The notes: generated by a model from the letters alone, not told the origin. Counted from the first letter of the stretch, positions 24,849 to 39,516 are shown. The stretch: 64,000 nt of DNA from Orthonyx spaldingii (GCA_013397795.1 VZTJ01000298.1:582255-646254), one strand, 5' to 3'. Numbers and translations are program-made.

Positions 24849-26991
24849 TGGCTAGTCATTTTGAAGAGGATGAATGCAACACTGTCTCAGCTGTGGAGAT
24901 CTGTGAGTAATTGATTTTTCAGTTCACTGGCCAAACCAAAAAATGGAGAGAATTAGGGGGAGAAAAACCCCCATCATTGTGTCAGCTGAAACTCTTCTTT
25001 CACCCAAAAATGACACCCTATAGTTCCTGCTTAGATACTTAAACATTTTTATTATTTAAATATAGGCAAATCTCAAACATCCAGATCCAAACAATTCAAA
25101 ATGACTCGTTACAAAAATATTTTCTTCCCTTCCCCTTTTTTATTTTTCCCAGATTGGCACCAATCAGTACCAACTATTTATTTATAGACAGCGTTTTTCA
25201 GTACATACACTATTCACCTGGAAAGTTTGAATCAACTCTGGTCATTTGCTGCTATTCAAAGTATTATTTTTTCTAGAGAAAATATTTATTCTCTGGTTCC
25301 TGCAACGTAAGCTAGTTTAGAAAAAGAATTCTTTTCATTATTATTATTAGTTTTAGAAGCCTGCAGCTATGCATCATAGAGTGTTTTTTAAAGTCTTTTC
25401 TTTCACACATACTAACATTTTGAAACACCTAAGATCATATATCCCAATAACTTTGATTGAAAAATGTATTCCTCTAGGTGTACAGAGGAGTGAATTTCTC
25501 TTTTCATTATGTAGAAACCTGTGAAACTACTACTATAATGCTGGACTGGGAAAATGCAGAGACAAATTTGCATGAGTACTCTGATATCCATTGTCTCCTG
25601 TCATTATTTCCTTTACTTTGCTAAACAAGCTCAGGTTTCTGCTCCCATTTTGCTACCTTCCTTCCCTCCTGTTCCATTACCATCATTCATCTGCATTACA
25701 GACAGGTGGGCCCACCTTACAGGCAATGAAGTCCACTCTGACTGACTGGGATTGAAGTGCTCAGCATTGTGCAGGTCTTACCCACCTCAGGCCACAAGGC
25801 TTGTTAATGTCAGAGCCCCCGCTAACCCCACAAAGCATCACCTCTTTTGCCCCATATCTAGAATATGTTCTGGATCACAGGAAACATTCTACTGAATAAA
25901 ATATTGGTGTTTTGCTTTAGGTTTTTTTACATAACAGCTACTGAAAAACAATGATCTTCAGTACTTAACACTAAGCAAGGAATTCATCTAACTCACTATG
26001 GGCCACATCTTATATGGATTTTAAATTGCACAAGGGCAGAGACTTAGGTTTTTATTTTAGCAACATGACCTACCTAATTGAGCTCTTCAGAATCCTTTGG
26101 GCTTTTATTGCAGTTGGTCAGACAAATTTGGATTTCTTTTTCCCTATTGGAAACTGTTGGATCACTGAACTTTAAATGATCCTAAATGAATGTTCCACTT
26201 TCTGTAAAGTTCTGTCTGTTTCTAGTATAAGGAAACAACTATAAATTGTCCAATTTGGTCAGCACACTTACTACCAGCTGCCCATACCACATCTCAACCC
26301 TGCCAACTACCAGAGAATCAGAAAGCCCAAGACTGGAAGTTATGGCTTTGGAGAAGACAAACTAGAATGCCCATGAACCTCAGCTCTCCTCCTTCTTGAG
26401 AATGGAGGAGCTTTTAATTTCTATTTGCCTTACGAAACAAATCAAATATTAAATGCCCAGCAGCCTTACTTTTTTCTCCATGCAATTCCTGTATTAATTC
26501 TCTGGACACTTCTACCTGGCAAGAGATTATGCCAACTTTTCAGCTAGGAACCTAGGACAGACAGCACAAGTCTTCTGCTCAAAGCTCACACAGGAATCTG
26601 TGGCAGACCAAGGAGTTGAACTCTAGGTCCCCAAATTTAGTGCTCTGAGCATTGTAATATCCTTTCCTGGTTGTAGGCTAATAACAACCTGAATGTGCTT
26701 TCACTTAGACTTCAGTGATCTTACAGACAATGTCAAAACCTGTTATTTGTTGGCTGCCATAAATGCTAGAGGGAAGATGAGTTCACCAATGAGTCTACAT
26801 CTGCACTAATGATTCTATTTTTTTTTTTGGCAAACTATGTATCCCCAGCTCTATTTTACAGTTATTTTCCATACTGTTAATGTTTTATACTACTTTCTAC
26901 TTTTTTGGTAAGAAAGTGAATCCAAGGAAGTGGAAAGCCTGCCTTGCACAATGTGAGCTAGAAATGTATAGACACATTCCTACCACCACGC

Positions 26992-27376
26992 AGTAACGCC
27001 AGGCCAGAAAAGAAGAGATGGCTGAGAAGGGACCTCATCAATGTAAATAAGTGTCAGAAGGGAGGGTTTCAAGAGGACGAAGCTGGGTTCTGCTCGGTGG
27101 TGCAAACCAACAGAACAAGTAGCAATGGGCAGAAACTGATCCACAGGAAGTTCCATCTGAACCTGAAGAAGAACTTCTTTACTGTATGAGTGACCAAGCA
27201 CTGGAACAGATTTTCCAGAGAGGTTGTGGAATCTTCCTGACCAGAAATACTCAAGAACCATCTGGATGCAGTTCTCTGCCATGTGCTCTAGAATGACCCT
27301 GCTTGAGCAAGGATGTTGGACCAGATCCCCCACTGTGGTCCCTTCCAAAGTGACCCATTCTGTGATTCTATATGAA
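26992..27376 (+). mobile_element. CR1 LINE 3' end (second locus, different subfamily), plus orientation
   Basis: This is a 5'-truncated CR1 tail. Recognisable blocks in order are 'gagaagggacctcatcaatg', a diverged 'tgtcagaagggagggtttcaagagga', 'ggaagttccatctgaacctg', 'cttctttactgta', 'ccagagaggttgtggaatct', 'ctgcttgagca' and 'gtcccttccaaagtgaccc'. It ends at CATTCTGTGATTCTATATG, which carries the octamer-type 3' terminus. It differs from the 10-kb copies in its 3' UTR, so it belongs to another CR1 subfamily. It lies antisense to ZNF385D transcription in the first coding intron. A 148-codon minus-strand ORF here is only its antisense. Confidence 0.9.
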
Positions 27377-28373
27377 AAATAGCTTTCCCTTTTCTTTACA
27401 TGATGACTTTGGCTAGTTATTCCCACATAAAGCAGCTACTCCAGTGTGATTTCCAGCCTGCAGCAAGAAGGTTTACATTCAGACTCAAGCTAAGGTGTGT
27501 GGGAAGTATGGGTGTTTTCAGAGGAGCACTACAACCCGATGAAGCTAGACGAAGGGTACGGTTTTACAAATGTGCATTTCCCCAAAACTGCATGTACAGT
27601 GTTTCTCTATGTTGTTTCAGTCTATAAATATATCTTCTGACTGTTAAACTGATTATTTACTAACTGATTATATACAGTGTTAAACCATGATTTACTAACA
27701 CATCGTGGATGTCTCCTAAACAGTAGGTCAGTATGTGGTTTGTAGTCTCTACTGAAGAGATACTAGATCTTATCAGATCAGGTCTAGCAAAAATGTAGTT
27801 GCAAACTAACTGGATCTAAGCATTGAAAGACAACGAAGAGGCTGCTGAAGGTCATTAGAACGTATCCCAAAGTGTGCTCCCCTGAGGTCACAGTCGCCCA
27901 GTACATCCTAACCACAAAGACTCAAAAAACCCCACCATAAATAAACAAGCAAAGCAAAAATACAAGCATCAGCCAAGTATTATAAAAATCACATTAATTT
28001 TAAAGCTTTACACTTTTTGACATTTAAAAAAGTCTTTGACCTGGAATATTCTGCAGTTGGATTTTTCTGATGTTTTCATAAAGGTCATGTTTATGGTATA
28101 ATGAGCACAAATTTCCAAGGGTTGTTAATCAGAAAAACACTGTATTGCAAACAGATTTTCAAAGTATTTTTCATTTTTATGATGAATATATTATCAGTTT
28201 TAAAAGCGCCATGTTTCAAAAGCATGCCTGGGGAAGAAATAACAATTAACTTCTGATGTCTTTACTTTAAATGAAACAAGTGTATGACTGAGACAAGTAT
28301 GTAACTAATATCATGAAATGGACATGCTCCACTAGTAAACTCTATGAAGATAGTTCTGTGTGGCAATGTATCT

Positions 28374-28411
28374 TCTATTTAGCACTAATAATTCTATTTA
28401 GTATTAATAAT
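28374..28411. repeat. 19-bp tandem duplication, 17/19 identical
   Basis: TCTATTTAGCACTAATAAT is followed at once by the same unit with two C-to-T type differences (GCAC versus GTAT). Confidence 0.9.
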
Positions 28412-28827
28412 TCACTGAAAAGTGTTTTTACACATTCTGTAACTGCATACTGCAAAGTAAGTGGAACTTAATGACAAGTTATTGCAGGTTTCCAGGGTAT
28501 CACTTCACTCTTCTGCTAGCTGTCAAACCTCTGTTGCTTTACTGAATAACAGGTAGACAGATTTCAGAAAGCGCTGAAGTTAGGAGAAGGATGGCAGAAT
28601 CCAAGTCAAAAGGGCAAAGTCAAAGCTAGCTCCACAAAGAGAGTGGAAGGGAAGCAAGAAGAAAGGTGCATCAAGAAAAAATTGATGAAGTCTATGGTTT
28701 TGTAGCTGTACTTGTCTGTTGGTCTCACAGGGAGCACACAACAATGGACATGAAAATACCTCCATCAACCCATGCCAGTGTTGCATTGCCTGGACCATGA
28801 TTCCCTCCTGAATTAACCTTGCAGAGG

Positions 28828-29010
28828 TTATTAGATTATTATATACATATTATATTATTATATACACATTATATTATGTATATATATTATATTATATACT
28901 ATTATATATTAGTGATTTTATATAATATATTATTATATATTATAATATATACATATTATATTATATAATATATAATATTATACACATATTAGGTTATTAC
29001 ATACATAGGC
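28828..29010. repeat. AT-rich imperfect palindromic tract
   Basis: About 180 bp consists almost only of TATTATATA/TATAATATA-like units with many self-complementary runs. It ends in short GTATGT repeats. It could extrude as a cruciform and is a likely fragile or replication-slowing site. Confidence 0.85.
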
Positions 29011-31120
29011 CCGCTTATGTGTATGTATGTGACAAAAATGCATACTTATTGAAATGAACCCACATTTTAAATTTTCCTTTCCCACACATAATGACATAAA
29101 TGCTTGCACAATGCATCAGAAATTATCACAGTCTCAAAATTTTTGATTCACAAAAAACCCTCAACACATGTATAGTTACAACTATTAGATTGATTGATCT
29201 TTCATTGGTAGGCAAAAGAATAAGTGGAAAAAGTAGAATGGAACCAAAAGCACAGGATGTACTAATGGATAGTGAGCACTGCCACAGCAGATAGAAGTGA
29301 GTTTTACAGGACAGGCTCCTGGACATAGAGAACTTTTCAGTTCATGGTGGCTTGAAAGTTACTTGTTAAGATAAATGATCATATGATCCTTTTTCCTGCA
29401 TGTATGTATTCCTAAATTAGAAACATTTCAAGTTATTTGTCTCAGGAACTTTTTCTAACAATGAAATACCTTCACTCCCACTCTCAATGAAATATCTGAA
29501 GTTCTTAAAGAAAATTAAACCAAAACAGCAAATGCAATTAGCTTTCTTTCTCAGGATGTATAACCAGCAGAAAAAGCCTATTAGATCTCATGGCCCAATT
29601 GTCTCTAAACCCCAACCCATTACTTTTCATAAAACTTCTACTATACTTTAATGAAATGAAATAAGTTCAGTCCTCAGGAGATACAGCTACTTGTGCAAAA
29701 AACAAGAGCCTGAGGCTCTATGATTGAGAGTTTCTGGAAAAAGAAGTTGATGCAAAACTGAAGCTATCCTAGCAGGCAACTCATGCTTTGTATTGAGAAG
29801 CAAAGGAAAAACAGATAGTGCTTGGCAGTTTGCTGTCCCCACAGAGACAGGGGAAGAGAGGACAAAATATTTAGTTAACTGTGAAGTTTGAACCTTAGTG
29901 GAAAAGAATTTTATGCCAGCTCAAATCACACATGCACTGTGTCAGCAATGACTATACCCTGGATTTTCATCAGCAGGCAGTTAAAAAAAAACCAACAAAA
30001 CGAATGCTAATTGTTGTACTGGGGAGAGAAAAATATCCCTATCTTCTGCTAAGTACCAGAGTACTTGAAGATTAGATTAGTCACTCCCTTCAGCATTAAG
30101 CAACAGAGATCAGCTTACATCTTAATGGCGCTGTGCCATCAGATGTTGTTTTCTTGCCCCACTGCTGAAAATTTCAGGTTCAGGTTGAACACTCACACAA
30201 GACAAAAGCATGACCACTAACAACATAGCAGCCTTCCAGCATGAAGAGATGAGGAATTCACCAGGAATTTGCAGATCATACCTGACCTGCTAGGAACCTT
30301 CTTGCTGTACTGATCAATCATTCAGCCATTCTTCATCTGTCTGAAAAAAACTAGGGATGCAAATGATCAGTAGCTCTGGACAGCAGGACAGAGATTTGAG
30401 TTCAGCAAGGGAACCATGAAAGGAGAGCTGGTGCTGATAGAGCACAAAACCCTGAAGACAACGCTAAGGGCAAGGAGTTCACATCAAATTTGGAAGAGGG
30501 AAAAGTGGAGGGGGAAAGAAGGGGAAGTAAGAAGGAAGCAGGCAAAAGACAAATGGAAATAAAAGAATGGGATGTTGGAAATCAGTGGGAGAAATTTGAA
30601 CCTTGGTCAGAATCAACTAAACTGTTGTCTTCTGGAAATTCTATATCCAGTCACAGATTTAGTTTTAATAAAGTTTAAATAGGTCATGTTATAGCATATT
30701 TAAATAGTAATAATTGTGTAACTCTATTATATCTACAAATTACATCTTTGCCAAACATTATGTAGTGCAATCACATGCTGTTCTTGTGCAATTCAAATGA
30801 TTTTACTATTTTTCCCCCCTTTTTTAAACAAGGGCAAACATGTGTCATATGATATGCTGGAACACAGTTTCTAGGTGCTAATTCACAGTATATCCTGGTG
30901 AATAAGTGTTTTTATTTCCATCAAAAAAACTGTGAAATATTGTTTCTATATGCATAGCTACAACAAAAAAAATAGCGATTCCACACACCACTAAGTCTCT
31001 ATATTCAAGGAGTGTAAGCAAAATAAAACCACACCATGATGCAGTATAACAGGTAAGGTATATATGAACGTTTCATCAGTACTAGTGAAATAAATATTGT
31101 TTTTTCTTCTCTCTGACAAA

Positions 31121-31205
31121 GATCACATGAATGTATTGCATGTAATTGTACGTAATTGCATGTAATTGTATTGTATGTAATTGATCACATCTATGTATTG
31201 TAGTG
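31121..31205. repeat. Imperfect nested repeat with TGTAATTGTA units
   Basis: Four TGTAATTG/CGTAATTG units lie between two copies of a larger block (GATCACATGAATGTATTG at 31121 and GATCACATCTATGTATTG at 31183). It is a local expansion with no coding sense. Confidence 0.8.
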
Positions 31206-34200
31206 TTCTGTAACAGCATTGCCCTACGTACATGAATATTGTGGAATTGCATGGAACTCCCTACAAATCAGAGCAGGAAAAATTGTTACAGATGCCAATG
31301 AAAGGTGGTCCTGCAAATGTTCTATGGCACAACCAGCTCCTCTTGGTGGCTATGGTGGCAGACTCAAGCATCAAAGCTCAGATCCCTCAAAATCTGTTTT
31401 TTTTTGTGAGACTCCATAAAAATCATATTTGATTAATATTCCAAGTAAATAATAAAAAAAAAAGAGAAAGAAAAAAGTACAAATTCTAAAGGACTGACTT
31501 CACTGCCCGAGCAGGGTACCTTCATTGTCACTAACAGATCTCAGCCATGACCCTTCTGCAAGAGAGAAAACAACAACAAGAGAGATGATATTGAATTATT
31601 GAATTCACTTCTAAAAACCTTTTTGTTCTCTGTCATAAAGGACCAGTTTGAAACCATGCTTTAATAATCCTTGAATCAGGCTGTGGGTTTGCACATGCCA
31701 CTGCAATTACGAAGTTACAGATAATTAATCTATTCTGCTGTGCTAATTTGTCTGATGCTTTGCTTCAAGATGCGATTGCTTGTGGACAAGGAGAGAAAAC
31801 AAAAAATTTAACTTTTTCTGCGTTGCAAAGCTCTGCCAGAATTCATCTTCTCTTCAAATCTACATGGAAGCTACATTTGCACATAATATAGAAGCAATTT
31901 TTTTAAAAGTTTCAAAAATTGAAAGAAATCAAGGTTTATATTTTGATCAAAGGCCCGTATTGGAGCCTGCTCTGTAAGTCCTCAATGCCTCAGGGGAATG
32001 TTCCAATAGTTGGGCTGTTGACTAACTGGGGAGACTTGCACAATGATACCATTTTGGAGCAGTTTAGATTTGTGTAAATGTGTATTCACTTCACGAAGGA
32101 ATTTAGTTTGTGTTTCCAGCAGCCCACAAAAATCCCTTGACCTCAGGGCTAGGGTTTTTCTGGGGAAGTGAATACAGTCCTTTACAGCGGAGAAGTTCTA
32201 ACAAAATGGCTATTTATAAAAAAGGGCTATGAAAACTTCAATTTTGGCAAGCTTATACCTGATGGAGCTGATTTAAGCAAATGCTCTGAGAGCTAGAATA
32301 TGTGACAGTTATTAGGTTGACTGTCCTTCTCTTGACACTTGTGAAAATGCTGGCAGGTCTGTTTCTCAAATATCTATGTAAAATATGCCTATAATTTTAA
32401 AAAAAAGTTTTTCAAGCAAGTAAAATTATCTCCTGTCATTCTCTGTAGGTGGGGGAAAGCACTACTGCTTTTGCAGACAAGACACAAAGGACAAAAGAAA
32501 TTTTTGTCCTATTTTCCAGAAACACAGGCATGTCAAGCCCAATTTATCTAATCCATGACATGTTGGATGCTCCAGGCGGCATCTACGAAAATAGATAAAG
32601 GCTTGTCCTCCACAGATTTAATGAATGGGAATCCCTGCCCCTGGCTAATATAAATTGTGCTTGTTGGTGGATAATTCTATTGATTACAATCCAGTTACAT
32701 TTACAGAAGTACACACAAGAATTTTCTGTAAAGCAGCCCAAATTATGGGCCAAAAAATGCAAACCCAATCCCATAATATGTTCATATTTCTTTAAGCAGT
32801 ATGAAGTTATGATTTTTCAGTTTTCCCATATTCTATCCTGGTGTTCCTTAAGTATGTTTTACTATCACATGACATAAAGTTATTCCATGATAAATCCACA
32901 TGCTATTATTCACTCTATTCAGAGCTTTTTCCTCATGCAAAAAGCGAAGACATTTTTATAGCTTCTGACACATATTTTGCTATAAGGTTTCCTGAGTCGA
33001 CCACACAGCTTGTAGCTGTAAACAGAAGGTTCATGCCAGTATCCTGTGTATCTTGGTTACCATTTGATATGGGCAAAATGCTAAAAGGAAAAAACGCAAC
33101 AAACCAAACAAAAACTCCACAAGGAAAACCATGCCCCGCAGGGGTATGAAAGGTGGCAAGGAGTGGTCTGCATACCAATGTTCAGATTTCACTGATGGCT
33201 AGGGATGCCAAGGCATGGTCCAAGGGACAAATACTACTCATCTGCATTTTCACATAGGTCAGGAACAGCCTGAAACCCTCTCTAAAGGAAAATAAATACG
33301 ATAAACTCTCAAGTAATAGTACCTTTCCTGAACTGCTCTTCAGTCAGCCTGGCTATGTTCTGGTCCTCTATCGAGGAATCCTAAAATTTTATAGCCTCTG
33401 TTCCAGGAACCAAACACAGGAAAGTATTATAAAACATTTAAATAATTTCTTAGAGAGAGCCGTGCTTGCTCATACAATCTCACTCCTCAAAATATTTACT
33501 TCTAGCCCTATATAGCTATTAAAATTTCACTTTGTGTGCATCACAAACTCAGATTAGACATTCACTGATCTTACCCTCATAGTTATTAACGGTCTATAAT
33601 TCAGCATTTCTTGAACTAACTCTAAATACATATTGAAACAGGCCTTGTATGAAAGCAAGCCACCTCAAACATTTCAGTTTGTTGTAGTCAAAGACTATTT
33701 CTCATCTACCTCTTTCCCAAGGTGTTTGGAAAAAATCAAGCCTTGGGCATAAGACACTAAAACTTACTCCACAGGAAAAAAGTCTTGGTTGACATATTTT
33801 ATTTTATTTTTAAGGCTCTCTCTGCTGGAAAGGCAAAATAAAGTGAAGGAAATAACTTTGATTCTGTTACATCACACAGTTATTTGAGAGATACTAAAGG
33901 AAATGTGGGTTTTTGAAAGGCATTTTTACCAAGCCTTGTGACTATGATAAAAGAGAACACAGAAGAGAATAGAAGAGGAGAAAAATTCCAGTGCACGTTT
34001 TCTGATAATCCATGTAGATCAGAAGGATCAGGATCATGCAGCTTCACAATTTTAAGTCTATCTATTATAATTCCAGATATTATTGAGTATGCTATATACA
34101 CACATATATATATATTTGCTCTGATCCATGTTAAGTCATGGCATTGCTTTGCTTCAACTATTTGGAGTGAAGACCTAATCAAATTCAAGTTTTTTGCATC

Positions 34201-36566
34201 ACATCATTTTACACATTCCTAATATTTTTATTACTTTTTCACATTAAAATAGAAAAATAATACCTCAGTTTAGTCAACAGACTTTTATCTAAATGAATTT
34301 TGTGTCAAGTGCTTCAAGTAATTTCTCAATATACTTTTATTACTCGAGATGATCAAGTCATCCCCTCTACAAAAACTAAAACCTTTGAATTTTAATGAAT
34401 TTTGGATATTAATCTGATCAGAAGAACCTTACAAAACCTAAGAAGCAAGGAGGACAATGCAAGAGTTAAGAGCCTTTAAAGGAATCATGTGTTGACAAGC
34501 TAGATCCCTCCTCCCATCCTCCCACTCCACTGCTAAGGAGTGAAGGGAGCCTCATATACTCTAATCATCTTTGCTTTCCATAAGAGGTAATCTTATAACA
34601 CATTTCCAAGAATGAAATGATATTAAACCAGTGAAGTGAGCCAACAATTGTCAGATTGCTATAGAAATTCAAGGATTTGCTGAGCCACAGACAAACCTCA
34701 ATTCTACAAATAGTGTTGCATGTATTTAACTATTCCAATCCCTCACATCAGTGACACAACAGCAGAAAAGTTAATTATTTTTTAATTCAGAAGTGCATGC
34801 AGAAGTGGGGTGCATCTCTTATTTTTGTTATTTCATCTGACTAAACATGCAAAATGTTCCATAACAATAAACAAAGAGATCTGCTATTCTACTAAAAAGG
34901 AACTAAAAATTTGCCAAGGGTGCTGAATTTGAAGGAAGAATCGAAACCCCAAATACTCAACTCACATCATTATATACAAGAGAATTTGGTTGTATAGTCC
35001 AGAATTTGGCACTGTTTTCTTTCAAACCAAAACAAGCCCACAAAATACCAAGATAAACTATGTAAGAAGAGAAAAGTATGATGAAACTATAAACAGCAGA
35101 TGAAAATGAAGATATTCTGAGTATATTGCCAAAGATGCAAGAACACATCCATTTCTTCTTTCTGACATCATTAAAAAAATCAGGATGATCCCAGTGACTA
35201 GAACATACTTTTTGTCTCTAGAAATGGCATTAAAAAACACCCATAATCTTACTAAAAAAAGACAATATATTGAGAAAAAGAGGCCTATGTCTCTATATTA
35301 TTCCAGTGGCTTAAGGAGAGTTACACCGAGTCTTAGTTTGAGCTGAAATACTGAAGGACAATTATTGCACCACACTGAATATGCTTAATTAGAGGTATCA
35401 ATTCAAGTAATGAGGTAATTTTGCATGCAAGCCTCTGAGAAACCTGAAACCAAACACAGCTTGCCTGTATAAGGGTTGCATTCCAGAGCTTCAGCTCAAG
35501 CCAATTTTACAGATCTGGAGTTGCAACTAAACATAAATCACCTGATTTACAGCAGAATGTTTTGGGTGTGTTAACCTGAAACGCTGAGAAAATTTCAGCA
35601 ATGTGGGCCAAACCATGACAATATTCAAGATCTTCACAAAATTCTTCAGCCTCAAACCGCTGATGCTGGCACAGTTCTGTTGTCTTCATATCTGCATTCG
35701 GCTAGGACCTTACAGCTTCTGCTCCTCTAAGTTAAACACAGGGTATCTGTAGCTTCACAAATCTGTTGTCTTTGTTTCTGCTTTACACAGAGTTTTGATT
35801 TATCATTGAAGAAAACACTCCCCAAACCTGTATTTCTGGCTATTCTGTTTCACTTGGACTTGGGCAGTATATGCGGTAATCTTGTCTAAATATAGATAAA
35901 ATTTAAATGGGGAGTGATAGAATTTCTTTTTTACACTCTTCAGACAGCTAAATTATACTTAAAATACATTGAAAAGACCCAGAGCACAGACAGCTGTTTC
36001 ATGTTGCTATGTAGATTCTGTTGCTACCACATGGCAAAAAAATTTACATTTTATTTCTCACTTAACTGACCATTTAAGTCAACAGAAAGCATCAAATGAC
36101 CCAGGTGTTCAGCTACATGATTATTTTCGGTTCCAAAAGTAGCGAAAGTAAAATAAATCTCTGCGTCCAAGGTCAAGCATCAACTGTATTAACAGAACTC
36201 TTACGAAGTTCTCAAAGTTACACATAGAAGAACATTGTAGGAGGGACACAAAGTGAAGCAATGCACAGTTCACCTTTAGGTTGCTCCACCAGGCACTGTT
36301 CAACACATTTTTGTAGAGTCAAGACCAGGCCTGGTCATGCTACTAAATGGGTAAAGTCAGACTACCAAGACTGGTGGAAACCCAAGAACAGCAAAAAACG
36401 ACTGAAAAAAGGCAGTGTAATTCAGTGTCTGATAGCTTGAAGTAAATAGGCCACTTGCTGAGAATTTGGTTCCCACCAAATACCCATTTCTTGCATTTAT
36501 AAGACCTTTCAGTGTTTCCCTACAACTTCCTCTGCATATATAAAGAAGCTGGTTTTAGACCAAATT

Positions 36567-36660
36567 AAAAACAAACAGATAAACAAAAAAAAAAACCAAA
36601 CAAAAAACCAAAAAAACCCAAAACCAAACAAACAAAAAACCCCAAAAAACTCCAAAAGAA
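36567..36660. repeat. A/C-rich low-complexity tract (CAAAA/CCAAA type)
   Basis: This near-pure A and C stretch has irregular CAAA, CCAAA and CCCAAA units, probably a decayed simple repeat or retroposon tail. Confidence 0.85.
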
Positions 36661-36980
36661 TACAACTAGAAAGCCCCTTGTGTTAGGTTTACTACCTCAC
36701 ATGATTTCAGGATTCTGTCTGCTCATTGAAAGCTAGGAAGAGGTGGCATGGGCTATTTCTTAGAGCTATCACACACACTGAAAAAAAACCCATGCAAAGC
36801 AGTAAAAGCATGTACACACCCAAAGGTACTAGAAACCCTTTAATTTTTTTTAATGGAAATCTATTTTTGAGAATATTTTCTTAAGTTCGTCTCTTGCTCT
36901 AACAACATGGGCAACGGCCTCTTACTGAACATGATTTAGTACAAGATTTTATCTCTTCCCCTAAAATTCATTATAAACTT

Positions 36981-37063
36981 TAAATTTCCTCTATATTACA
37001 GTATATATTAAATTTCCTATATATATAGTACATATTAAATTTGCTATATATTACAGCAGTATA
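36981..37063. repeat. Short tandem repeat, about 27-28 bp unit, 3 copies
   Basis: TAAATTT recurs at 36981, 37009 and 37036 (spacing 28 then 27). Each is followed by a CCTATATA/GCTATATA-like stretch and a TACAG/AGTA motif, so three diverged copies are visible. Confidence 0.7.
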
Positions 37064-37376
37064 ATGTTGTTTGGCCTTTCCAAAATGACACATTCAAAAG
37101 TCAAATCAACATTCTAATTACAAATTACAGCTTCCTTGTCACTAGAAACTATTATCCATATATAATTTTAATACACGTCCATTCAGTAGCTCCAGACACA
37201 CAACTGCAAATGTTAAAATCCTGCAGACTAGAAATGAACTTCTCCCACATGCAGCTTTTTCTGGCTGAGCTACAAACCCACAGAAATGATAGCTTGATAT
37301 GATTTGTGGTCATAAACTTCAACAGAGCTGTATGAGATGATGCTCTAAGAAAAATGTTAAGCCTCCTCTGCTAGTG

Positions 37377-37407
37377 AGGGTGTGGGGTGGGGGTGAGTGA
37401 GATGGGG
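37377..37407 (+). other. G-rich motif with quadruplex potential
   Basis: Four G tracts of at least three (GGG, GGGG, GGGGG, GGGG) are separated by TGT, T and a 10-nt spacer on the plus strand. The long last spacer makes it a weak candidate. It is on the non-template side relative to a minus-strand gene only when copied, so any RNA form would be C-rich. Confidence 0.45.
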
Positions 37408-39430
37408 AAGAGAAGAAACCCCCGACTTTTCTTACTGCTGCTCTTCTGCCTAACTAGTGCAGTCTGTTAACTGAAGGAGAATCACCACATACTACTAAAC
37501 TATTCATTGAATTGCCTTGATCTTTTTAATGATATTGCCAATAATGTGTCTTAATCAGACAAAAAAGACATCTCAGTTCAACAAGGCACTAGAGTGGGTT
37601 GCCTCCAGAAAACTCAAGAAAACTTAAATAGGACTACTGTGAATTAAGAGACACTCTACATAACTTGTACATAACCAGGAAAGCTTGCAAGCCACCATGC
37701 TATACACACAGACGAATTCCTTGCAGATGTAAACCTAACAGGGAATTGCTGTGGGCCATAGAACTACATAGTTCAGTTGACTTAAGAATGTCATATTATC
37801 CTTACGGGCATAGATAACTTGCTAACGAAAATTAATAAGAACAATAATGACTACACTGGTTTGCAGCAGAAAGCTGCATGCTAGTTTACAAGAAAAGAGT
37901 TTGGTGGCCTTAAAAAACTTCCTGGAACAAAAAAATGAGGGTAACTTCCATTGCCTGTTAATTCCTGAGCTTCTCTATGGAAACCATCAAAGCTGAGGTG
38001 GACAAGGGCACTGATGGAGTCTCAGGTGTGCAGAGCTCCTCTGCCATGCTGAGACCTGCAGCACCCCGTTCCTTCCTGCATCTTCCCATAAGTGGGGATC
38101 CACACATGAAGCCAATGCAATTCAAATTATTCAACCACCCAAGCTCATATTTCCATCACATTCATTGCCCCTTCTGGCAAAGGTACAGAGAACAACTATT
38201 TAAAGAGGATCTGCAACCCAAACAGCTAAATCCTTCACCATTGCAGGATCATGCTGCCTTCACCCCAGACCCCCTGCCCAACTGGGGCACTACAGTTTGA
38301 CTACACTGCTGATGATCAGTTTTAAGTTTTTAAAGAGCATTTAATTCACATTTGAAATTATTGAAGACATTAAACATAACTGTTACATATTATTTGGCAG
38401 TTACCTTAATTAAAAGAGTTCTAGTTTAATATTTCTAGTGCAGTTGAAATTCTAACTTTTCTGGGGGCCATGGAAGTTTCCCAGGATATTAGGTCCAGAA
38501 AATGAAATTGAGTTCAAGCAAACTTGTTAGAACAGTCCAACACTTTCCACAGTTCATTACAAATAATAATTACTTTCTGAAACCTCCTCCTTCTCTATGA
38601 ACTGACTCAGTAAAAACAGTATCAGTGAGGAAAGTTCCATTTTTTCTGAAAGATTCTTGAACTTGCAGGAGCTTTTCTTGATACCTGCTAGCAGTTGCCA
38701 TGCCTACATTATACCAACAGTTTTCAAAAGTTGCCCAACTTCTTTCAGACAAACCATCAATATTACCTCAACTAAACGAAATCAGTTCCTTACATTATTT
38801 ACTAGAACAGAATCTGCTACAGAGATAGAAAAACTTGCAAAACTGGAAATCTGCCCATCACAGGCACCTCACAAAGATTTCTTAAAAGATCAACTTATTT
38901 ATTATGGTAAACACTCTCTGACAACATGAGCCATCTATTACTGTGAGCATCTAGAAAGAGCTAACAATTTATAATTACCATTATTTCTTCTCATCTTTGT
39001 GATTTGGAAGATATTAGCTCAGCTGGAGTCTCTCAAACAGATATTTGATATAAAATATTCATAATTCATTTGACTATATACTTAGGTCAGATGGCAATAT
39101 TTCTGTTTTCAGATGAATCTAAAGTGAGCTTTGTATTGCTGAAAATGTGCTGGCATAGCTTTTAACATAAAAAAAACTGTAATAAATTACAATAAAGTAT
39201 CATGGAATTTTTATCTTTGTGATTGTGCCCATAAAGAAACCTTCCTACTAGAAACGAACAAAAAACTTATACAAATCACATAAACATTGTTAGAATAAAC
39301 TGAGGGATATTTTAGGAGTATTAATTGTTAATGCCTTTTCAATGCTAAGTATCATCAAAGACTGACTACCTGACACAGTTCTGTTCTGTTCTTCATCACT
39401 ACACTGAATCTTTTGGATATATTTAGCTTT

Positions 39431-39516
39431 AAAAAACAAAACAAAACAAAACCCAAACCAAACCAAAACAACAAACAAACAAACAAACAAACAAAAAAAA
39501 ACAAACTAAAAAACAA
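39431..39516. repeat. A/C-rich simple repeat (AAAAC then AAAC units)
   Basis: It starts with AAAAC units, passes through CCAAA variants and ends with about five AAAC units and an A run. Confidence 0.88.

Noticed and set aside
26980..27426. 148-codon minus-strand ORF
   Set aside because: It is the antisense of a CR1 3' end; no protein family, and the frame is a by-product of the repeat.
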